Assembly (NCBI RefSeq): GCF_000158095.2
Contig: NZ_CM011002.1
Coordinates: 3,948,703 to 4,012,702, forward strand
Reading direction: 5' to 3'
DNA: 64,000 nt
Source: Roseibium alexandrii DFL-11
GTDB taxonomy: Bacteria > Pseudomonadota > Alphaproteobacteria > Rhizobiales > Stappiaceae
Part shown: positions 24,736 through 33,940 of the stretch, in pieces
How the letters are laid out: each line of letters starts with the position of its first letter
How positions within the stretch are numbered: the first letter of the stretch is position 1
The notes under the pieces: model-generated
Database searches by the model: none
What the model saw: only the letters and a program-made list of their open reading frames with translations
Told to the model about the DNA's origin: nothing
Made by a program: the position numbers and the translations under genes

Positions 24736-27705
24736 ATGTCGACACAAGAAAATTCCGCCGCCCTCACCGCTGACGACCATCTCATTCTGGTTGATGGCTC
24801 GACCTTTATTTTTCGCGCCTATCACGCGCTGCCACCCTTGACGCGCAAGCCCGACGGCTTGCCGGTCGGCGCTGTTTCCGGGTTCTGCAACATGCTGTGG
24901 AAGCTGCTGCAGGAAGGGCTAACCCCGGAAGAAGGCGATGAGCCGACCCATTTTGCGGTGATTTTCGATCATTCCGCACAAACGTTCCGGTCCGAGATTT
25001 ATCCGGAATACAAGGCGCAGCGCCCGCCCCCGCCGGAAGATCTGGTGCCGCAGTTCGGCCTGATCCGGGAAGCTACCCGCGCGTTTTCCACCCATTGCAT
25101 CGAGCAGGAAGGCTTTGAAGCCGACGATCTGATCGCGACCTATGCCCGGCAAGCCGCTGAACAGGGTGCGCGCGTCACCATTGTCTCCGGCGACAAGGAT
25201 CTGATGCAGCTGATCGGGCCGAAGATCGGCATGATCGACACCATGAAGAACAAGACCTTCGGAGAGCCGGAAGTCTTTGAAAAGTTTGGTGTCGGCCCGG
25301 ATAAGGTCATCGAGGTGCAATCCCTCGCCGGCGACAGCGTCGACAACGTGCCGGGCGTGCCGGGCATCGGTCTGAAAACTGCTGCCCTTTTGATCAATGA
25401 GTTCAGCGATCTGGAAACACTGCTCGCCCAAGCCGCCACCATCAAGCAGAAGAAGCGCCGGGAAAACCTGATCGAGTTTGCCGACCAGGCGCGCATCTCC
25501 AAAGAGCTGGTGACTTTGAAGCAGGATGTGCCGGTGGTAATACCGGTTGGAGATCTCTCGGTCTGCGAGATTGATGGGCCAAAAGCGGTCGGCTTCCTGA
25601 AAGCCATGGGCTTTACGACGCTGACAAAGCGCGTTGCGGAGACCACCGGCGCGGACGTTGCCAATGTAGAGGCGACGGACCTTGAGGTTCCGGGCTGGGA
25701 TGTGCCGGACCACAAGGGCCGGATGATGGACCGCCCGGGCGGCATGGCCGCGCCTGATGCTGACAACAACAGCGGAGACAGTCCTGCGCCTGATGGACTG
25801 ATGGTGCCGCAGACCGTGGCTGATGAGCGTGCGGCCAGGATCGGCGCAATCCCGGTCGATTCCAGTGCCTATGAGACCGTAACAACGCTGGAACAGCTTC
25901 AGCCCTGGATCGATGCGGCCTATGAAAAGGGCTATGTCGCCTTTGATACGGAAACCACCTCGCTCGATGCCATGCAGGCCGAGCTTGTCGGCATTTCCCT
26001 AAGCTGCAAACCGGGCAAGGCCTGCTACATTCCGCTGACCCACAAGGACGGCGAAGGCGATCTTCTCGGCGGTGGCGGACTTTTGCCGGACCAGATCCCG
26101 CTGGACGATGCGCTGAAAGCGCTGAAACCGATGCTGGAGGACCGCGGCATCCTGAAGATCGCGCAAAACCTCAAATATGACTGGCTGGTGATGACACGCC
26201 ATGGCGTTGACGTCGACCCTTATGACGACACCATGCTGCTCTCTTACACCGTGGATGCGGGCAAGGGTGGCAACGGCATGGACGAGCTGTCGGAGCGCTG
26301 GCTCGGCCACAAGCCGATCCCGTTCAAGGAGGTCTGCGGCTCGGGCAAGTCGATGATCACCTTCGACAAGGTCGCGATCGACAAGGCAACCGCTTATGCC
26401 GCCGAGGATGCTGATGTCACCCTGCGCCTGTGGCTGACCCTGAAGCCGCGTCTTGCCAGCGATCACATGGCAACTGTCTATGAAACGCTAGAACGGCCGA
26501 TGGTGCCGGTGCTGGCCCGAATGGAAAAGCGCGGCATTTCCGTCGATCGTCAAATGCTGTCCCGCCTGTCCGGTGATTTTGCCCAAGGCGCGGCGGCTCT
26601 GGAAAGCGAGATCTATGAACTCGCCGGTGAAACCTTCAATGTCGGTTCGCCAAAACAGCTCGGCGATATTCTGTTCGGCAAGATGGGTCTTCCCGGCGGC
26701 AAGAAGACCAAGACCGGGGCCTGGTCGACCTCTGCCCAGGTTCTGGAAGATCTTGCAGCCGAAGGCCACCCGCTGCCGTCGAAAATCGTTGAATGGCGGC
26801 AGCTGTCGAAGCTGAAATCGACGTATACGGATGCCTTGCCGGGTTATATCAACCCGGAAACGAAACGCGTGCACACGTCCTATTCGCTCGCGGCGACAAC
26901 CACCGGACGGCTGTCCTCCTCAGAGCCGAACCTTCAAAACATACCGGTCAGAACAGAGGCTGGCCGCAAGATCCGCCAGGCCTTTATTGCTGAAAAGGGT
27001 CAGAAGCTGATTTCGGCCGACTACAGCCAGATCGAGCTGCGTGTGCTGGCCCATATGGCGGACATTCCGCAGCTGAAAAAGGCATTTGAGGACGGGCTCG
27101 ACATTCACGCGATGACGGCAAGTGAAATGTTCGGTACGCCGATTGAGGGCATGGACCCGATGGTCCGCCGTCAGGCCAAGGCCATCAACTTCGGCATCAT
27201 CTATGGCATTTCGGCATTTGGTCTTGCCAATCAGCTGGGCATCTCACGCGGCGAGGCGGGCGACTATATCAAGACCTATTTCCAGCGTTTCCCGGGTATC
27301 AAGGACTACATGGAAGCGGTCAAGAAACAGGTGCACGCGGACGGCTATGTCACCACGATCTTTGGCCGCAAGGCGCATTATCCGGAGGTGAACACCAAGA
27401 ACCCGAACATGCGGGCGTTCTATGAGCGCGCCGCGATCAATGCGCCGATCCAGGGCTCGGCGGCAGATATCCTGCGCCGGGCCATGGTGCGCATGGAAGA
27501 CCGTCTGACCGCCTCAAAGCTGGACGCGCAAATGTTGCTTCAGGTACATGACGAACTGATTTTCGAAGTACCGGAGGATCAGGTTGAGGCGACAATACCC
27601 CTCATCAAGGACGTCATGGAAAACGCCTGCGATCCCGCGCTGAAATTTTCGGTGCCGCTCCAGGTCGACGCCCGCGCCGCGGACAACTGGGATGAGGCGC
27701 ATTAG
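24736..27705 (+). CDS. polA: DNA polymerase I
   Basis: Replication and repair polymerase that removes RNA primers and fills gaps. The 989-residue product carries all three domains: an N-terminal 5'-3' FEN-type nuclease (residues about 10-310; GFEADDLIATYA, VSGDKDLMQLI), a 3'-5' proofreading exonuclease with intact Exo I acids (FDTETTS, about residue 401) and the polymerase domain (SADYSQIELRVLAH near residue 760; VHDELIFE near 937). The ATG at 24736 is preferred over a TTG twelve codons earlier. It is 165 bases upstream of dapF on the same strand. Confidence 0.96.
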   Translation: MSTQENSAALTADDHLILVDGSTFIFRAYHALPPLTRKPDGLPVGAVSGFCNMLWKLLQEGLTPEEGDEPTHFAVIFDHSAQTFRSEIYPEYKAQRPPPPEDLVPQFGLIREATRAFSTHCIEQEGFEADDLIATYARQAAEQGARVTIVSGDKDLMQLIGPKIGMIDTMKNKTFGEPEVFEKFGVGPDKVIEVQSLAGDSVDNVPGVPGIGLKTAALLINEFSDLETLLAQAATIKQKKRRENLIEFADQARISKELVTLKQDVPVVIPVGDLSVCEIDGPKAVGFLKAMGFTTLTKRVAETTGADVANVEATDLEVPGWDVPDHKGRMMDRPGGMAAPDADNNSGDSPAPDGLMVPQTVADERAARIGAIPVDSSAYETVTTLEQLQPWIDAAYEKGYVAFDTETTSLDAMQAELVGISLSCKPGKACYIPLTHKDGEGDLLGGGGLLPDQIPLDDALKALKPMLEDRGILKIAQNLKYDWLVMTRHGVDVDPYDDTMLLSYTVDAGKGGNGMDELSERWLGHKPIPFKEVCGSGKSMITFDKVAIDKATAYAAEDADVTLRLWLTLKPRLASDHMATVYETLERPMVPVLARMEKRGISVDRQMLSRLSGDFAQGAAALESEIYELAGETFNVGSPKQLGDILFGKMGLPGGKKTKTGAWSTSAQVLEDLAAEGHPLPSKIVEWRQLSKLKSTYTDALPGYINPETKRVHTSYSLAATTTGRLSSSEPNLQNIPVRTEAGRKIRQAFIAEKGQKLISADYSQIELRVLAHMADIPQLKKAFEDGLDIHAMTASEMFGTPIEGMDPMVRRQAKAINFGIIYGISAFGLANQLGISRGEAGDYIKTYFQRFPGIKDYMEAVKKQVHADGYVTTIFGRKAHYPEVNTKNPNMRAFYERAAINAPIQGSAADILRRAMVRMEDRLTASKLDAQMLLQVHDELIFEVPEDQVEATIPLIKDVMENACDPALKFSVPLQVDARAADNWDEAH

Positions 27706-27870
27706 GAAGGCTTAACGTTTCAGCACTGCCATGCCGTCATTGCACGTCTGTACTGCGAACCCTTTGGGTGGAGAGATCTGGTAATTTCTTCACAAATCCG
27801 CCATATAAGGCTCATTATGGCGATGAAATGCGCCTGGATTTCAACACCCAAAAGATAAAGTGCACCCGGT

Positions 27871-28782
27871 ATGGCGTCTGAAACCAGACCCTTTTTGAAG
27901 ATGAACGGCCTTGGCAATGATTTCGTGGTCTGGGACGCGCGGGAAAAACCGCTGCGCCTGACCAAGGATCAGATTGCCAAACTGGGCGATCGGGAGCATG
28001 GCATAGGCTTTGATCAGATGATCACGGTTGAGCGCTCCACCTGCGGTGTCGATGCCTTCATGCGCATTCACAACAGTGATGGCGGTCAGGTCGACGCCTG
28101 CGGCAACGCCACGCGTTGCATTGGCCGCCTCCTGATGGAGGAAAACGCGAAGGATCTCGTCACCATCGAGACCAATGCCGGCCTTTTGCATGCCTTTGAC
28201 GCTGCCGGTCTGCGGAATGTGACCGTCGACATGGGCAAGCCGCGCCTCAATTGGGACCAGATCCCGTTGGCTGAAGAATTCGCCGATACACGGGCGATTG
28301 AGCTGCAGATCGGCCCGATTGATGAGCCGATCCTGCACACGCCGGCCGTCGTCAACATGGGCAATCCGCACGCGATCTTCTGGGTCAAGGATGTCGAAGC
28401 CTATGACCTGGCGCGGGTTGGTCCACTTTTGGAGCGTCATCCGGTCTTTCCGGAAGGCGCGAACATCTCTTTGGCGCATATCTTCGATGACAACCAGATC
28501 CGTGTGAAGGTCTGGGAACGCGGTGCCGGTCTGACACTGGCCTGCGGCACAGCCGCGTGTGCTGTCGGGGTTGCAGCCGCGCGGGACGACAAGACTGGCC
28601 GCAAAACTACTATTCACTTGCCTGGCGGTCCGATCGGCATTGAGTGGCGGGAAGGTGATGGTCATGTGCTGATGACGGGCCTGACGGAAGTCGAATTCGA
28701 AGGCGAAGTCGATATTGAGACGCTTACGTGGCGCAAGACGGCAGGCGGCGACGCTCCCCTGGAAGCTGGGGCCGCGTCATGA
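27871..28782 (+). CDS. dapF: diaminopimelate epimerase
   Basis: Converts LL- to meso-diaminopimelate for lysine and peptidoglycan synthesis. The 303-residue protein has the two active-site cysteines in the expected contexts, DACGNATRC near residue 73 and LACGTAAC near residue 229, and the N-terminal NGLGNDFVVWD. Its stop overlaps the mtaB start by four bases (ATGA), so dapF and mtaB are translationally coupled. The order dapF-mtaB-ftsY is a common alphaproteobacterial arrangement. Confidence 0.95.
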   Translation: MASETRPFLKMNGLGNDFVVWDAREKPLRLTKDQIAKLGDREHGIGFDQMITVERSTCGVDAFMRIHNSDGGQVDACGNATRCIGRLLMEENAKDLVTIETNAGLLHAFDAAGLRNVTVDMGKPRLNWDQIPLAEEFADTRAIELQIGPIDEPILHTPAVVNMGNPHAIFWVKDVEAYDLARVGPLLERHPVFPEGANISLAHIFDDNQIRVKVWERGAGLTLACGTAACAVGVAAARDDKTGRKTTIHLPGGPIGIEWREGDGHVLMTGLTEVEFEGEVDIETLTWRKTAGGDAPLEAGAAS

Positions 28783-30047
28783 CCATCGACGTTGTAACCT
28801 TTGGCTGCCGGCTCAATTCCTATGAGTCGGAGGTGATGAAGCGTGAAGCCGAGGCTGCAGGTCTCAAGGACGCCATCCTCATTAACACCTGCGCCGTGAC
28901 GAACGAAGCCGTGCGTCAGGCGCGCCAGGCTGTGCGCAAGGCCAAGCGTGACAATCCGGACGCCAAGGTCATTGTCACTGGCTGCGCGGCCCAAACCGAA
29001 ACCGATACGTTTTCGGAGATGGACGAGGTCGATCTGGTGCTCGGCAACACCGAGAAGCTGGAGCGCAAGTCCTACGCTGATGTAGCAGCGTTTGGCATCT
29101 CCGAGACTGAGAAGGTGCGCGTCAACGACATCATGAGTGTCGAGGAAACGGCTGGCCACCTGATCGACGGTCTGACGGGCCGGGCCCGGGCGTTTGTTCA
29201 GGTCCAGAACGGCTGCGATCACCGCTGCACCTTCTGCATCATCCCCTATGGCCGCGGCAATTCCCGCTCCGTGCCGATGGGCGTTGTGATCGACCAGATC
29301 AAGCGGCTGGTTGACAACGGCTACAATGAAATCGTTCTCACCGGCGTCGATATCACGTCTTACGGCGCGGATCTGCCGGGTGAACCCAAGCTCGGCACCT
29401 TGACGGCAAAGATCCTGAAGATGGTGCCGGATCTCAAGCGGTTGCGCCTGTCCTCGATCGACTCCATCGAGGCGGATGAGGATCTGATGCAGGTGATTGC
29501 CGATGATCACCGCTTGATGCCGCATTTTCATCTGTCCCTTCAGGCGGGCGATGACATGATCCTGAAGCGGATGAAGCGCCGCCATTTGCGCGGGGATACG
29601 ATCAAGTTTTGCGAAGATGTCCGCAAGATGCGCCCGGATGTCGTGTTTGGCGCCGATATCATCGCCGGGTTTCCGACAGAAACCGAAGAGATGTTCTTGA
29701 ATTCACTCAAGATCGTCGATGAGTGCGGTTTGACACACCTTCACGTCTTCCCGTTTTCGCCGCGTCCGGGCACACCGGCAGCGCGTATGCCGCAGCTTGA
29801 CCGGAGCATCATCAAGGAACGTGGTGCGCGTTTGCGTGAAAAGGGCGCGCAAGTCCTTGCCCAGCACTTGGCGATGGAAGTCGGTAAGGTCCGGCCCGTT
29901 CTCATCGAGAAGGAAGGCCTTGGCCGCACGGAACAGTTCACCCAGGTCGAACTTGCAGGCGGAACGGCCGGAGACATTGTCGAAACGAGAATTATCGGCC
30001 ATACCGGACGCCATCTGTTGGGCGAAGCCCTTTCCAAGGCGGCTTGA
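28779..30047 (+). CDS. mtaB: tRNA (N6-L-threonylcarbamoyladenosine(37)-C2)-methylthiotransferase
   Basis: Radical SAM methylthiotransferase that modifies t6A37 of ANN-decoding tRNAs to ms2t6A. The 422-residue product has the N-terminal UPF0004 domain with its cysteines (TFGCRLN, NTCAVTNEA, TGCAAQ), the radical SAM motif CDHRCTFC and a TRAM-like C-terminal region. GCRLNSYES and the length favour MtaB over MiaB or RimO. The ATG at 28779 overlaps the dapF stop; an upstream start inside dapF would add 17 unrelated residues. Confidence 0.93.
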   Translation: MTIDVVTFGCRLNSYESEVMKREAEAAGLKDAILINTCAVTNEAVRQARQAVRKAKRDNPDAKVIVTGCAAQTETDTFSEMDEVDLVLGNTEKLERKSYADVAAFGISETEKVRVNDIMSVEETAGHLIDGLTGRARAFVQVQNGCDHRCTFCIIPYGRGNSRSVPMGVVIDQIKRLVDNGYNEIVLTGVDITSYGADLPGEPKLGTLTAKILKMVPDLKRLRLSSIDSIEADEDLMQVIADDHRLMPHFHLSLQAGDDMILKRMKRRHLRGDTIKFCEDVRKMRPDVVFGADIIAGFPTETEEMFLNSLKIVDECGLTHLHVFPFSPRPGTPAARMPQLDRSIIKERGARLREKGAQVLAQHLAMEVGKVRPVLIEKEGLGRTEQFTQVELAGGTAGDIVETRIIGHTGRHLLGEALSKAA

Positions 30048-30075
30048 GCGGCGGCCGAGTTTTTAAGGCGGATTT

Positions 30076-31473
30076 ATGAGCGAGAAAAAGCGCGGGTTTT
30101 TTGGACGGCTCTTTGGTGGCAAGGATGCGCCGGACGCGCCTGAAACCCCAGCTGTAGAGGCTCCGGAGGACACGTCTCCGGACGCGGAAACGCCAGACGA
30201 CACGCCGACCCCGGTTGAGATGGAAGTTGCGCCCGTTGCCGCAATGGGCAGCGAGCCAAGTGTCCTGTCTGCACAGACCGGCCCGGATTTGTCGCCGCAG
30301 ATCGCTCCAACCGTTCCGCCGGTCCTGCCTGAGGTCGATATTTCGGCCGACCTTGGCACAGATAAAATAGAGCCCGACCTCCCAGACGCGCCGTTTGAAA
30401 GCTCCTCGGACGAAACAGCGGCCGAAAAGGCATCGGAAGTTCAGGAACCAGTCGAGACGGTCGAAGAACCGGCGGAGATTGAACCGGAAGCAGAGACATC
30501 TGCACCTACCGTGCCGATCGCGGCAACGCCTGCTCCAGCGCCAGTTGAAGAAGAAAAACTCTCCTGGTTCCAGCGGCTGAAAAAGGGTCTCTCGCGCTCA
30601 TCGTCCGCGCTCACGGACGGCATCTCGTCAATCTTCACCAAGCGCAAGCTTGATGCGGCGATGCTCGAAGAGCTGGAAGACATCTTGATCCAGGCGGATC
30701 TCGGTGTTGATACGGCGATGGCGATCACAGAGCGCCTGTCCGATGGCCGTTACGACAAGGAAATTTCACCGGAAGAGGTTCGCGAGATCCTCTCAGAGGA
30801 AGTCGAGAAGGTTCTGGCATCTGTTGCCGAGCCGCTGGATCTGAATTCGGGCAAGAAACCGCACGTGGTCTTGATGGTCGGCGTCAACGGCACCGGCAAG
30901 ACAACCACCATCGGCAAACTCTCCAAGAAGCTGCGCGAAGAGGGCAAGACGGTCATGCTGGCCGCTGGCGATACATTCCGCGCGGCTGCTGTCGAACAGC
31001 TCAAGATCTGGGGTGAGCGCACCGGCGCTGAAGTCATTGCCCGCGATACCGGAGCGGATGCCGCCGGCCTTGCCTTTGACGCCATGAAGGAAGCGACCGA
31101 AAAACAAGTCGATGTCCTTCTGATCGACACCGCCGGTCGCCTTCAGAACAAGGCCGAGCTGATGGATGAACTGGAAAAGGTCATCCGCGTGATCAAGAAG
31201 CATGACCCGGACGCCCCGCACACCTGTCTCCTTACCCTGGATGCGACAACCGGGCAAAATGCGCTCAATCAGGTCGAGATCTTCGGCAAGGTCGCAGGCG
31301 TCACCGGCCTTGTCATGACCAAGCTGGACGGCACGGCCCGCGGCGGCATTCTGGTGGCCATTGCCGCCAAGCATGGCCTGCCGGTCCACTTCATCGGGGT
31401 TGGTGAAGGCGTTGAGGATCTCGAGCCATTCTCGGCCAAGGATTTTTCCTCGGCAATTGCAGGCTTGGCTTAA
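30076..31473 (+). CDS. ftsY: signal recognition particle receptor FtsY
   Basis: GTPase receptor that docks SRP-bound ribosomes at the inner membrane. The 465-residue product begins with a basic stretch (EKKRGFFGRLFGG), then a long Glu/Asp/Pro/Thr-rich acidic A region to about residue 155, then the NG domain: GVNGTGKTTTIGKL (P-loop), DTAGRLQNK, and TKLDGTARGG. The acidic region is longer than the minimum seen in some alphaproteobacteria. It lies 28 bases after mtaB. In relatives an ispZ-like gene often follows; here a citrate synthase gene converges instead. Confidence 0.95.
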   Translation: MSEKKRGFFGRLFGGKDAPDAPETPAVEAPEDTSPDAETPDDTPTPVEMEVAPVAAMGSEPSVLSAQTGPDLSPQIAPTVPPVLPEVDISADLGTDKIEPDLPDAPFESSSDETAAEKASEVQEPVETVEEPAEIEPEAETSAPTVPIAATPAPAPVEEEKLSWFQRLKKGLSRSSSALTDGISSIFTKRKLDAAMLEELEDILIQADLGVDTAMAITERLSDGRYDKEISPEEVREILSEEVEKVLASVAEPLDLNSGKKPHVVLMVGVNGTGKTTTIGKLSKKLREEGKTVMLAAGDTFRAAAVEQLKIWGERTGAEVIARDTGADAAGLAFDAMKEATEKQVDVLLIDTAGRLQNKAELMDELEKVIRVIKKHDPDAPHTCLLTLDATTGQNALNQVEIFGKVAGVTGLVMTKLDGTARGGILVAIAAKHGLPVHFIGVGEGVEDLEPFSAKDFSSAIAGLA

Positions 31474-31514
31474 CTGATCTGACGAACCGTCCGGCAGTGC
31501 CTGGCGGGCTTACG

Positions 31515-32618
31515 TCACGCTGGCTTCGGACCAACGTACAGGGACGCAGGCCGGATCAGTTTTCCGGTTGCCTGCTGTTCCATGACATGGGCGCACCAGC
31601 CCGGCGTGCGTCCAACGGCAAAGAGTGGCGTGAACAGCTTGCGGTCTATTCCAATCGCATCAAGCAGGACTGCTGTATAAAACTCAACATTGGTATCCAG
31701 CGCCCGGTCCGGCTTGGCCTTGCGCAGAGCGGTCAAGGCGGCTTCCTCGATCTTTTCGGCAAGGCTAACTTTTGGATTTCTAGCCTGAAGTGTTTTGAGA
31801 CCCGCCTTCAAGACATCTGCACGTGGGTCCCGTGTCCGGTAGATCCGGTGTCCAAACCCCATCAGGCGCTCCTTGCGTTTCAAGGCTTCGGAAATCCAAT
31901 CTGCTGCGTTTTCCGGGGCTCCAATGGCATCAATCATATCGAGCACCGGTCCCGGTGCGCCGCCATGAAGCGGGCCGCTCAAGGCCCCCATAGCGCCAAG
32001 CACGGCTTGTTTCATGTCGGCTTCCGTCGAGCCTATGACCCGGGCGGTGAATGTTGACGCGTTCAATCCGTGATCCAAAATGGTGACCAGATACCGGTCA
32101 AGCGCAGCAATGTGCTCTGCGTCCGGCTCCTCGTCTCCCATCATGCGCAACAGATCTTCCGCTGTCGTGAGGTTCGGATCTGGTGCGATCGGGTGTTCAC
32201 CTTCAGAAACACGGAAGGCGGCTGCAAGAAACACCGGCAGGGCACCGCTAATTGTTATGGCTTGCGGGTGGTCCGGATCAAGCGGCAAAGCGGCAAGGCC
32301 GAGTTGTATCCGTTCATAGATACTCAACTTTCCGGAAGATGCCTCGATCAACGGCACACTGGAATAAGCAGCTGAACGTGCCGCGCCCAATGCCTTTTTG
32401 ATTTCATCGGCATCGCAAAAGACATAACTGTGCCAGAGATGAAGGATGGCGTCCTCGAACCAGACATTGCCGGCGAGGCCTTCGATCCGTTTGCCGCGCA
32501 GAACCAGCTGGCCGTTCTGACCATCCACATCGCTCAGGCCTGTGTGGGCCGCGACAACACCTTCCAGACCTGAGGCCGGGTCTGCGGTCAGGGTTCCGGG
32601 ATCGGGCGCTTTTGTCAT
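31515..32618 (-). CDS. citrate synthase / 2-methylcitrate synthase-like enzyme with altered catalytic motifs
   Basis: A 367-residue citrate synthase fold condensing oxaloacetate with an acyl-CoA. His183, His218 (GPLHGG) and His257 (GFGHRIY) are present. However, the usual ADHELN reads LDHGLN, and the catalytic aspartate position reads Glu312 (TNVEFYT rather than NVDFY). Some minor citrate or methylcitrate synthases carry such a Glu, so activity is possible but the acyl donor is unclear. The start is ATG 32618, six bases after AAGGAG. It diverges from the DNA-binding citrate synthase gene, with 75 bases between the two start codons. It is probably not the main TCA-cycle enzyme. Confidence 0.85.
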   Translation of the reverse strand: MTKAPDPGTLTADPASGLEGVVAAHTGLSDVDGQNGQLVLRGKRIEGLAGNVWFEDAILHLWHSYVFCDADEIKKALGAARSAAYSSVPLIEASSGKLSIYERIQLGLAALPLDPDHPQAITISGALPVFLAAAFRVSEGEHPIAPDPNLTTAEDLLRMMGDEEPDAEHIAALDRYLVTILDHGLNASTFTARVIGSTEADMKQAVLGAMGALSGPLHGGAPGPVLDMIDAIGAPENAADWISEALKRKERLMGFGHRIYRTRDPRADVLKAGLKTLQARNPKVSLAEKIEEAALTALRKAKPDRALDTNVEFYTAVLLDAIGIDRKLFTPLFAVGRTPGWCAHVMEQQATGKLIRPASLYVGPKPA

Positions 32619-32658
32619 TATCATCTCCTTTTTCTCGAAAGCACCTAAGAAGAAGTCA

Positions 32659-32694
32659 TTGCATTGATCAATCTTGATAAATACAATCAATATA
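32659..32694 (+). promoter_or_regulatory. leaderless promoter with overlapping operator repeats
   Basis: TTGCAT (32659-32664) and TACAAT (32682-32687) are 17 bases apart, a good sigma-70 match. Transcription would begin about seven bases later, at the ATG itself (32694), which fits the absence of a Shine-Dalgarno sequence. Two symmetrical elements overlap the promoter: the palindrome ATTGATCAAT (32663-32672) and TTGAT-N7-ATCAA (32674-32690). They are natural operator candidates for the MerR-like domain encoded downstream. Confidence 0.55.
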
Positions 32695-33863
32695 TGAACA
32701 CGCCGATCTATCTCTCCGCGAAAGAAGCTGCCGCTGAACTCGGCGTTCAGCCGGCCACCCTTTATGCCTATGTCAGCCGAGGGTTGATTGAGTCTGTCGC
32801 CGGGCCGGGAAAACAAAGGCGCTACGATGCCGCTGACGTGCGCCGTCTTAAGGGCCGGAGAACAACGGAGGAGGTCTCCGGAAGCCGCCCGTTAACCGGT
32901 GACCCGGTGCTGGAAACCGAGCTCACGATGATTTCTCAGGAGGGCGCTATCTACCGCGGGCGTCCGGCTGTTGATCTAGCCGAAAATGCTACTTTGGAAA
33001 GCGTCGCCACACTTCTTTGGGATTGCGATGATGATCCCTTTGCGGAACTTGCGCCCTTTGCGCCGCCCGAACTCCCCAACGGGCTCGGGCCGCTGGACAG
33101 GGTTATGATGGCGCTGGCAGCCTGGCCTCTGCAGGACCGGGCTGCCCATACGCAGGCCGTGAAACTGCTGCGGACAAAAGGGGCAGCGCTGCTGCGCTAC
33201 GGCGTTGCCGCTCTTCTTGAAACCGAACCGCAAACCATCCCCGTTCACATCCAGATCGCACAAGCCTTTGACGTTTCATCGCGGGCGAAGAACCTGATCC
33301 GGGCAGCGCTTGTTCTTTCCGCGGATCACGAGCTGAACACAAGCACCTTCGCGGCGCGCTGCGCAGCGTCCACGCGGGCGCCTTTGCATGCAGCGCTCTT
33401 GTCCGGCCTGGGGGCGTTCACAGGTCCTCGCCATGGTGCGGCGTCCGGCCGGGCGAATGCATGGATGGCCGAAATCGATGCGGATACGGATGTTGAGGCC
33501 TTGATTGCCGACCGGCTGGGGCGCGGTGAAACTCTTCCAGGGTTCGGCCATAAGATCTATGTCGACAAGGATCCGCGCGGCCACTGGCTGATCACCAACC
33601 TGATGGCTTCAGAACCGGATCATCCCTTCGTCCAGAAATTGCCGGTAATCCTGAAGGCAGGCCATGATCTCTTTGGACTTTTTCCAAACATCGACTTTGC
33701 GCTCGCTGCCATGCAGAAGACCTATGATCTGCCGAAAGACAGCGGGAAGATCATTTTTTGCGCCGGACGGATGGCGGGTTGGATTGCGCATGCGCTGGAA
33801 CAATACGGCGCGCAAGAACAGATCCGGCCTCGCGCAACCTATGTTGGAATTCGCGATAGCTGA
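32694..33863 (+). CDS. citrate synthase-family protein with N-terminal MerR-like DNA-binding domain
   Basis: A 389-residue fusion. Residues about 6-53 form a MerR/excisionase-type helix-turn-helix (YLSAKEAAAELGV, LYAYVSRGLIES, RRYDAADVRRLK). Residues about 70-389 form a citrate synthase domain that keeps the full set of catalytic residues: His212 (ADHELN), His247 (GPRHGA), His286 (GFGHKIY) and Asp334 (NIDF). It therefore looks like an enzyme or metabolite sensor that binds DNA. It diverges from a second citrate synthase gene with a degenerate active site, and inverted repeats overlap its promoter. Autoregulation in response to acyl-CoA or oxaloacetate is an inference. A TTG start 30 bases earlier is less likely. 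Confidence 0.87.
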   Translation: MNTPIYLSAKEAAAELGVQPATLYAYVSRGLIESVAGPGKQRRYDAADVRRLKGRRTTEEVSGSRPLTGDPVLETELTMISQEGAIYRGRPAVDLAENATLESVATLLWDCDDDPFAELAPFAPPELPNGLGPLDRVMMALAAWPLQDRAAHTQAVKLLRTKGAALLRYGVAALLETEPQTIPVHIQIAQAFDVSSRAKNLIRAALVLSADHELNTSTFAARCAASTRAPLHAALLSGLGAFTGPRHGAASGRANAWMAEIDADTDVEALIADRLGRGETLPGFGHKIYVDKDPRGHWLITNLMASEPDHPFVQKLPVILKAGHDLFGLFPNIDFALAAMQKTYDLPKDSGKIIFCAGRMAGWIAHALEQYGAQEQIRPRATYVGIRDS

Positions 33864-33940
33864 TGGCTATTCGATTGTATAGCTACGGCTTCCACGGCTA
33901 AGCTCGCGAAATTGTTGGATTCGCCGGAACGGGTGCTGTC

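Noticed and set aside
32674..32690. FNR-type site TTGAT-ATCAA
   Set aside because: The FNR box needs four bases between the halves; here there are seven, and the position over the -10 fits a local operator better.
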